Shown in pieces: positions 39,989 to 44,521 of a stretch of 44,521 nt of DNA. A program made the translations under genes and the position numbers. Source of the DNA: Candidatus Nomurabacteria bacterium RIFCSPHIGHO2_12_FULL_42_19 (lineage in GTDB: Bacteria > Patescibacteriota > Minisyncoccia > Phycocordibacterales > UBA9973); the NCBI GenBank assembly GCA_001786955.1, contig MFUM01000011.1, forward strand, positions 1 to 44,521, written 5' to 3'. Below the pieces are notes generated by a model that had not been told where the DNA came from, did no database searches, and saw nothing but the letters and a program-made list of their open reading frames with translations. Within the stretch, counting starts at the first letter, position 1. Every line of letters starts with the position of its first letter.

Positions 39989-40100
39989 ACCCGCTGAGGC
40001 ATAACTTTTTTCCGGTACAAATTTTTTGAAGCTTAAAAAATTTTGAAGTTCTCGGCTCGACAGCCTCGAAACCCCTTCAAAAAGTTTACCTCAGCGGGTT
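39989..40100 (-). repeat. Three-way-junction element between ahcY and the P-loop gene
   Basis: Outer stem AACCCGCTGAGG plus AACTTTT on the left pairs with AAAAGTT plus CCTCAGCGGGTT on the right, broken by a 3x3 internal loop. Inside are AAATTTTTTGAAGCTTAAAAAATTT and GGCT-CGAC-AGCC flanked by TC. The inner part is closely similar to the copy after xth; the outer stem sequence is entirely different but still paired. The right arm overlaps the ahcY stop codon. Confidence 0.75.
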
Positions 40101-41350
40101 CCTTCACGCCAGCCAGCCATATATTTTTTCTGGCGTTCGGAAAGAGTGTCTATTTTTGTTCCCAAGCTGCGCAATTTCAAAGTCGCGATTTTTCTATCCA
40201 GAATTTCAGGCAAAACGTGGACCGAATTGGAAAGTTTCTTTCCGTTTCTAAGAATAAATTCCACCGCCAGTATCTGATTGGCGAAACTCATATCCATAAC
40301 CGATGCCGGATGCCCTTCGGCGCTGCCCAGATTGACCAGCCGCCCACCAGCCAGGACAAATATAGTTTTTCCATTTTTTAGTTTATAGCTTTCCACAAAA
40401 TCCCGCAAAACTTTTCTCTTTTTTGTGATTTTTCGGAGCGCCACCAGGTCAATTTCCACGTCAAAATGCCCGGAATTTGAAATTACGCAGCCGTCTTTAA
40501 TGACCTTGAACGCTTCCAGCCCGACCACATTTATGTTGCCGGTAACGGTGCAGATAAAGTCGGCTTCTTTAGCTGCCTGCGTCATTGGCATAACCCGGAA
40601 TCCGTCCATCAGCGCCTCAATGGCCTTAACCGGGTCAATTTCCGTGATTATGACATTCGCTCCCATACCTCGGGCCCGCATTGCGAGTCCTTTCCCGCAC
40701 CATCCATAGCCGGCGATAACAAAAACAGAACCGGCAATTAATTTATTGGTGGCGCGGATGATGCCGTCCATCGTCGATTGCCCCGTGCCGTAACGGTTGT
40801 CAAAAAAATGCTTGGTCATGGAATCATTCACCGCGATGACAGGGAAAAGCAATGTTCCTTCCTGCGCCATTGATTTCAAGCGGGAGACTCCGGTCGTAGT
40901 CTCTTCCGTCCCGCCGAGTATTTTTTTTGCTTGATTCAGTCTTCCGGAATGCAATTCTGAAACCAGGTCAGCCCCGTCGTCCATCGTGATATTCGGTTTC
41001 ATATCAAGCACGCTATGCAAATGTGCGAAGTATTCTTTTTGATTTTCTCCTTTTTTGGCAAAAACGGGAATCTGGAAGTTTTTTACCAGTGCCGCCGCGA
41101 CATCGTCCTGGGTTGAAAGCGGATTGGAAGCGCAAAGTCCCACTTTGGCGCCGCCATTTTTGAGCGCAATCATTAAATTGGCTGTTTCGGCTGTCACATG
41201 CAGGCAAGCCCCGATAGTGATATTTTTAAATGGTTTTGTTTTTTTAAAATTGGAAGCGATACCGGAAAGCACCGGCATATCCCTTTCGGCCCATTCAATT
41301 TTTACCATTCCTTTTTGGGCCAGGCTTGTATCTTTAATATCGCATTTCAT
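40091..41350 (-). CDS. ahcY: Adenosylhomocysteinase
   Basis: 419 residues, family size. Splits S-adenosylhomocysteine to homocysteine and adenosine with bound NAD. Seen: GACLHVTAETANLMIALKNGG near the start, SNPLSTQDDVAAAL, TMDDGADLVSELH, TTGVSRL, the NAD site VIAGYGWCGKGLAMRARGMGA and SNSGHFDVEID. The ATG follows a TAGAAT box by 6 bases. It is divergent from dksA across 160 bases. With metK it completes SAM recycling as far as homocysteine; no methionine synthase is in the window. Confidence 0.95.
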   Translation of the reverse strand: MKCDIKDTSLAQKGMVKIEWAERDMPVLSGIASNFKKTKPFKNITIGACLHVTAETANLMIALKNGGAKVGLCASNPLSTQDDVAAALVKNFQIPVFAKKGENQKEYFAHLHSVLDMKPNITMDDGADLVSELHSGRLNQAKKILGGTEETTTGVSRLKSMAQEGTLLFPVIAVNDSMTKHFFDNRYGTGQSTMDGIIRATNKLIAGSVFVIAGYGWCGKGLAMRARGMGANVIITEIDPVKAIEALMDGFRVMPMTQAAKEADFICTVTGNINVVGLEAFKVIKDGCVISNSGHFDVEIDLVALRKITKKRKVLRDFVESYKLKNGKTIFVLAGGRLVNLGSAEGHPASVMDMSFANQILAVEFILRNGKKLSNSVHVLPEILDRKIATLKLRSLGTKIDTLSERQKKYMAGWREGTR

Positions 41351-41511
41351 ATTGTTATTCTACCACAACGTGCTATTATTTACTGATGTTGGATCCCGTT
41401 AGAAGTCATTCAGTTAGGAAAGATTGCGGGATTTGCGAAACACAACTTTTTACATAGTCGTTATTAATATAGATAACTACGGAAATCTAAAGATTTCCTA
41501 CTTCTAACGGG
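41351..41511. promoter_or_regulatory. ahcY-dksA intergenic region with a TIR element abutting the dksA start
   Basis: ATCCCGTTAGAAGT (about 41394-41407) is exactly mirrored by ACTTCTAACGGGAT (about 41500-41513), 92 bases later. Inside are TAGTCGTTAT...ATAACTA and GGAAATC-TAAA-GATTTCC hairpins. The right arm contains the AT of the dksA start codon, so a folded message would hide that start. CCCGTTAGAA also appears as half of a hairpin before livK (26270-26293). Confidence 0.55.
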
Positions 41512-41865
41512 ATGGACAAGAAAAAAATCAAAGAAAAACTGGAACAAGAGCGGGATGTTCTCTTGGAACAGATGAAAGATATGGGTAAGCTGAACGCAGA
41601 AACGAACGAGTGGGAAGCAACTCCGGAAGAATTGGATTCTCCGGAGTCGGACGAGAATGACAAAGCGGACCGGTTTGAGGATTTTGAGGCCAGAAGCTCT
41701 ATGATGAGGACCCTGGAACCGAGGCTGAATAATATTTTGAAAGCGCTGAAGGGACTGAACAGGGAATCTTTCGGCAAGTGCGAAGTCTGCAAAAAAGACA
41801 TTGAAAATGCGCGGTTGGAAGCCAATCCGGCGGCCCAAACCTGCAAGAATCACCTGGAAAATTAA
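41512..41865 (+). CDS. DksA/TraR-family zinc-finger protein
   Basis: 117 residues. N-terminal coiled coil (about 1-75) followed by a C-terminal zinc finger with CEVC (about 92-95) and TCKNH (about 110), so the last ligand is probably His instead of Cys. Such proteins enter the RNA polymerase secondary channel and tune rRNA or amino acid promoters; the coiled-coil tip usually carries an acidic pair (here SPESDENDKADRFED). It is the first gene of a run with comM and a CYTH gene; comM begins one base after its stop. Confidence 0.85.
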   Translation: MDKKKIKEKLEQERDVLLEQMKDMGKLNAETNEWEATPEELDSPESDENDKADRFEDFEARSSMMRTLEPRLNNILKALKGLNRESFGKCEVCKKDIENARLEANPAAQTCKNHLEN

Positions 41866-41866
41866 T

Positions 41867-43438
41867 ATGAGCTTCTCCCGAGTATATTCCGCACAGACGC
41901 ATCTGTTGAAGGGTAAGATTGTTACGGTGGAAATTGATATTACGAAAAACACCCTGCACTCTTTTACTCTTGTCGGGCTTCCCGACAAGGCGGTTGATGA
42001 ATCAAAAGACCGCATGAGCTCGGCTTTGAAGAACTCCGGCTTTCCTTCTCCTAAAAATCAAAATCAAAAGATAGTCATATCATTATCGCCGGCCGACCTT
42101 AAAAAGGAAGGCCCGTATTTTGATTTGGCGATTGCTCTGGCCTATCTGCTTTCGGCCGGAGAAATAGATTTTGACCCCAAGGGAAAAATATTTCTCGGGG
42201 AATTGTCCCTGAACGGGGAACTCCAGCCTATCAAGGGAGTCCTGCCTCTGACCGAACAGGCAATGCGCCTGGGTTATAAGGAAATATTTGTGCCGATTGC
42301 CAATGCCGCGGAAGCGGCTCTGGTGAGAGGAATTGCGATTTACGGAGCGAAGACGCTGAAAGAGGTCGTGGACCATATTTATAAAATAAAATATGACAAA
42401 AAAGGCAATCCACTTGAAAAAGAGCGCCCGAAGATTTTGCCGCAAAAAGCGACGGAAATAATCCGTAAAGACAAGACTCATGACATAGATTTTTCCGATA
42501 TTAAAGGGCAAGAAAGCGCAAAACGCGGGCTGGAAATCGCGGCGGCCGGCGGGCACAACATCGCGCTTTCGGGGCCGCCGGGAACCGGCAAAACGATGCT
42601 GGCCAGAGTGTTTTCGCATATCTTGCCGGAGCTTTCCAATGAAGACATTTTAGAAATAACTGGCATACACTCTATAGTAGGCCTTTTAGACGATAGCCTT
42701 ATGACGGAACCGCCATTCCGCGCGCCGCACCATACCGCAAGTTATGTATCTATGATTGGCGGGGGAACAAATCCCAAACCGGGAGAAGTGACGTTGGCGC
42801 ACAAAGGTGTGCTTTTCCTGGATGAATTTCCGGAATTTGAAAAGAGGGTTTTAGAGGCATTGCGCCAACCGCTGGAAGATAATATTGTCTCAATCTCCCG
42901 GGCGCGGGGCTCGGCGATTTTTCCGTCAAATTTTATTTTAGTGGCGGCGATGAATCCGTGTCCTTGCGGGAATAAGGGCAATAAAGACAAGAATTGCATT
43001 TGCCGGCCGAATGATTTGGAAAGATACAATCGCCGCATCTCCGGGCCGATTATTGACCGCATAGATTTATGGGTTACCGTCGGCAATGTTGATTATAAAA
43101 AATTGAGCGATGAAGTTGTCCGAAGCGAGAAAACAAACACAATAAAGACCCGGGTAAAAAACGCGCGATTTCTTCAGGAAAAAAGATTTAAAAATACCAA
43201 AAGAAAAATAAAGACAAACAGCGATATGAATATCAAAGAGCTGGGTATTTTTGCGCCGCTGGCACCGGGAGTCAAGCAGCTTCTGAATGACAGCGCTGAG
43301 CGCCTGGCTCTTTCCGCCCGCGCTTATCACCGGGTTATCAAAATCGCTCGCACCATCGCGGACTTGGAAAATTCGCCAAATGTTGAAGCAAACCATATCC
43401 TAGAAGCGATACAATATAGGCCGAAAGTGAATGGCTAG
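41867..43438 (+). CDS. comM: ComM/YifB-family AAA+ ATPase (Mg-chelatase-like)
   Basis: 523 residues from ATG 41867. ComM is a hexameric helicase that aids branch migration during natural transformation. The N-terminal subunit-ChlI-type domain (SRVYSAQTHLLKGKIVTVEI, then LPDKAVDESKDRMSSALKNSG) is present. The AAA core has Walker A GPPGTGKTMLARV, Walker B GVLFLDEFPEF, and the inserted zinc-like AAMNPCPCG...NCICRP. The C-terminal domain ends SARAYHRVIKIARTIADLE. It is probably co-transcribed with dksA. Together with the VirB6-like locus it hints at DNA uptake, but no com genes are seen. Confidence 0.93.
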   Translation: MSFSRVYSAQTHLLKGKIVTVEIDITKNTLHSFTLVGLPDKAVDESKDRMSSALKNSGFPSPKNQNQKIVISLSPADLKKEGPYFDLAIALAYLLSAGEIDFDPKGKIFLGELSLNGELQPIKGVLPLTEQAMRLGYKEIFVPIANAAEAALVRGIAIYGAKTLKEVVDHIYKIKYDKKGNPLEKERPKILPQKATEIIRKDKTHDIDFSDIKGQESAKRGLEIAAAGGHNIALSGPPGTGKTMLARVFSHILPELSNEDILEITGIHSIVGLLDDSLMTEPPFRAPHHTASYVSMIGGGTNPKPGEVTLAHKGVLFLDEFPEFEKRVLEALRQPLEDNIVSISRARGSAIFPSNFILVAAMNPCPCGNKGNKDKNCICRPNDLERYNRRISGPIIDRIDLWVTVGNVDYKKLSDEVVRSEKTNTIKTRVKNARFLQEKRFKNTKRKIKTNSDMNIKELGIFAPLAPGVKQLLNDSAERLALSARAYHRVIKIARTIADLENSPNVEANHILEAIQYRPKVNG

Positions 43439-43453
43439 TGTTGTAATAAAATT

Positions 43454-44014
43454 ATGGAAAAAGAAATAGAGACAAGATTCTTGGAGATAAACAAGGACGA
43501 GCTTGTGAAAAAACTTGTCTCGCTCGGGGCTCTAGATAAAGGCGAAGAAAAACTGGAAGAAATTATTTTCCATGCGGCGGACGGGTCCTGGGTCGGGAAA
43601 AGAAAATTTGTCCGTCTGCGAAAAACCAAAGATAAAATCAGGTTGACTTACAAAGAGAATGAGAAACAAACGACAGACAGCGCGCGGGAAATTGAACTGG
43701 AAGTATCGGACCTAGAGAAATGCTCCAAATTTTTTGAAAAAGTCGGACTGAAAGCAATGAGACAGCTGGAGAAATATCGCCATACATTCAAGTTAGGCGA
43801 TGTGACTTTTGACATAGACAGCTGGCCAAAAATTCCCGCCTATGTGGAGATGGAAGGGCCATCAGTGGAAGCACTGAAAAATGTTTGCAATCAGCTTGAT
43901 TTTGATTGGGGAAAAAGATTTGATGGCGATGCGCGGGAAGTCTTCCGCCACTATGGCTATGATTTGGATAAAATTACCATGATTACTTTTAGCGATTTTC
44001 AAGAAGTAAGATAA
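43454..44014 (+). CDS. CYTH-domain protein, copy 2
   Basis: 186 residues, the same length as the CYTH gene at 37796 but clearly divergent. The signature is EIETRF, so the last Lys of ExExK is Arg. Further strands: VGKRKFVRLRKTKDKIRLTYKEN, REIELEVSD, QLEKYRHTF, DVTFDIDSWPKIPAYVEMEG and the tail FRHYGYDL. The PAYVEMEGPS phrase and Tyr tail are typical of bacterial CYTH phosphatases and cyclases. It follows comM by 15 bases. Confidence 0.85.
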   Translation: MEKEIETRFLEINKDELVKKLVSLGALDKGEEKLEEIIFHAADGSWVGKRKFVRLRKTKDKIRLTYKENEKQTTDSAREIELEVSDLEKCSKFFEKVGLKAMRQLEKYRHTFKLGDVTFDIDSWPKIPAYVEMEGPSVEALKNVCNQLDFDWGKRFDGDAREVFRHYGYDLDKITMITFSDFQEVR

Positions 44015-44036
44015 GGCGAAATTCAGCCTTTTCTGG

Positions 44037-44045
44037 TTATCCACA
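44037..44045 (+). promoter_or_regulatory. DnaA-box-like site
   Basis: TTATCCACA, the consensus DnaA box, 10 bases before the -35 of the next promoter. Isolated; could be chance or DnaA control. Confidence 0.3.
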
Positions 44046-44054
44046 GGTGGCATA

Positions 44055-44084
44055 TTGACAAGTGAACGCTCGTTCACTTATACT
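44055..44084 (+). promoter_or_regulatory. Promoter with LexA-type operator as its spacer
   Basis: TTGACA (44055-44060), then the 18-bp inverted repeat AGTGAACGCTCGTTCACT (44061-44078), then TATACT (44079-44084). The core GAAC-N4-GTTC is the Gram-positive SOS box. A bound repressor would block polymerase. It drives a small gene and a LexA-like gene, so autoregulation is expected. Confidence 0.75.
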
Positions 44085-44095
44085 ATATTGGTCGG

Positions 44096-44150
44096 GTATA
44101 CCCCTACCCAACCTCCCCCTACGTAGGGGGAGGAGTAAGGAGGGGGTAGA
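44096..44150. repeat. C/G-run palindromic repeat in the leader
   Basis: CCTCCCCCTACGTAGGGGGAGG is a perfect palindrome flanked by CCCCTACCC and AGGAGGGGGTAG. It is of the same group as at 6995 and 34412, and lies between the promoter and the small gene, so it would fold in the message. Confidence 0.6.
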
Positions 44151-44174
44151 ATTATAAAATTAAAAATAAATTTT

Positions 44175-44402
44175 ATGTCACAAGCGCAATATTTAAAAAT
44201 GTTGGAGAAGGAGATACAAAAAATCAATAAAAAAATTGATTTAAAAATTATTCAGGGGGAAAAGTATATGAAAGAGGCGAGAGAGCACAAATTGCTCTTG
44301 AAAAAAGTCCGCTATCACACGCGAAAAGGTTTTATGAATAGATTTGTTAGTTTGTTTTTTCGGAAAGACATTTTAAAAGGCAATAGTTCCTCCTTCGCCT
44401 AG
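44175..44402 (+). CDS. Small basic coiled-coil protein
   Basis: 75 residues (MSQAQYLKMLEKEIQKINKK...). One long amphipathic helix of about 50 residues, then a basic, partly hydrophobic tail (MNRFVSLFFRKDILKG). The last few residues and stop lie in a GC-rich palindrome (CCTTCGCCTAGCTTCGGCGG). Not recognised. It is the first gene behind the SOS-type promoter and 16 bases before the LexA-like gene, so it is probably damage-induced. Confidence 0.6.
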   Translation: MSQAQYLKMLEKEIQKINKKIDLKIIQGEKYMKEAREHKLLLKKVRYHTRKGFMNRFVSLFFRKDILKGNSSSFA

Positions 44403-44418
44403 CTTCGGCGGGACAAGT

Positions 44419-44521
44419 ATGCGTAATATCTATCAGACAAAACTTGAATCTTTTTACGGAGAAAATAAAAGAATGCCGACATATTCGGAGATGCTAAAGC
44501 TTTTCGGCTTCAAATCCAAGA
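44419..44521 (+). CDS. LexA-like repressor, N-terminal fragment (runs off window)
   Basis: Only 34 residues are inside: MRNIYQTKLESFYGENKRMP and TYSEMLKLFGFKSK. This is the LexA-type winged helix: a first helix, a Pro-x-(Y/V)-x-E-(I/M) turn, and a recognition helix beginning FGFKSK (usually LGLKSKST/NAV). The peptidase part should follow outside the window. The upstream GAAC-N4-GTTC box supports this identity. Confidence 0.7.
   Translation, partial: MRNIYQTKLESFYGENKRMPTYSEMLKLFGFKSK

Noticed and set aside
39989-40100. SAH or SAM riboswitch near ahcY and metK
   Set aside because: The structured sequence lies after ahcY, and near-identical inner parts occur after xth, so it is a repeat element and not a ligand-specific leader.
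41801-41866. Earlier ATG for comM
   Set aside because: It lies within dksA, and the family start MSFSRVYSAQT matches ATG 41867.
1-44521. CRISPR array or transposase-bearing insertion sequence
   Set aside because: No regularly spaced direct repeats with unique spacers and no transposase gene were seen; the repeats found are short palindromes.

Overview
The window looks like a chromosome segment from a Candidate Phyla Radiation (Patescibacteria) bacterium, most likely of the Parcubacteria group. This is inferred from several things: low-to-medium GC, compact core genes, a VirB6-like membrane protein next to giant secreted proteins, and many unrecognised single-pass membrane proteins. Short palindromic repeats sit inside reading frames, and many start codons lie 5-8 bases after a -10 box. 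The standard bacterial code fits; TGA is used as a stop, for example in pnp and cca.

Layout. 1-6.96 kb (minus): a left-truncated VirB6-like protein, a 1726-residue secreted protein and a membrane-anchored protein with a Ca-binding-type repeat; together these look like a cell-surface or secretion locus. 7.1-12.8 kb (minus): rsmA, uvrD/pcrA and a charged 868-residue unknown. 13-14.3 kb (plus): a LysM-M23 peptidoglycan hydrolase behind a long leader. 14.3-18.4 kb: a ZIP metal transporter, an unknown protein, an HNH nuclease, a YraN-type nuclease, five tRNA genes with several broken tRNA copies, and a perfect parS site. 18.4-20 kb (plus): cca. 20-26.2 kb (minus): a Cys-rich CPR-type protein and a complete branched-chain amino acid ABC transporter (livKHMGF), facing a TrmB-type regulator. 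27.2-30.2 kb (minus): a small unknown, a TMEM175-like channel, exonuclease III and a Xer recombinase. 30.2-34.4 kb (plus): rpsO, a NYN-domain protein, pnp and a membrane protein. 34.5-37.7 kb (minus): an orphan histidine kinase, a SET-domain protein, a 50-residue membrane protein and an EamA transporter. 37.8-41.4 kb: a CYTH protein, metK, a P-loop ATPase and ahcY. 41.5 kb to the end (plus): dksA/traR, comM, a second CYTH protein, a small coiled-coil protein and the start of a LexA-like gene behind a promoter whose spacer is a LexA-type box.

The most unusual feature is a family of structured repeats. Six copies of one three-way-junction element share the form GA-N4-GNCG-N4'-GA in one hairpin and usually an AGYA-capped second hairpin, with compensatory stem changes. 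They occur in intergenic gaps, across the cca stop codon, and twice in frame inside uvrD. Other palindromes add extra peptides to uvrD, cca, xerC, pnp, yraN and rsmA. Other points to check are the perfect parS with near matches around it, the broken tRNA copies beside intact tRNA genes, two genes whose N-termini need a one-base correction in a homopolymer, and a shared motif just before the starts of xth, pnp and livK.
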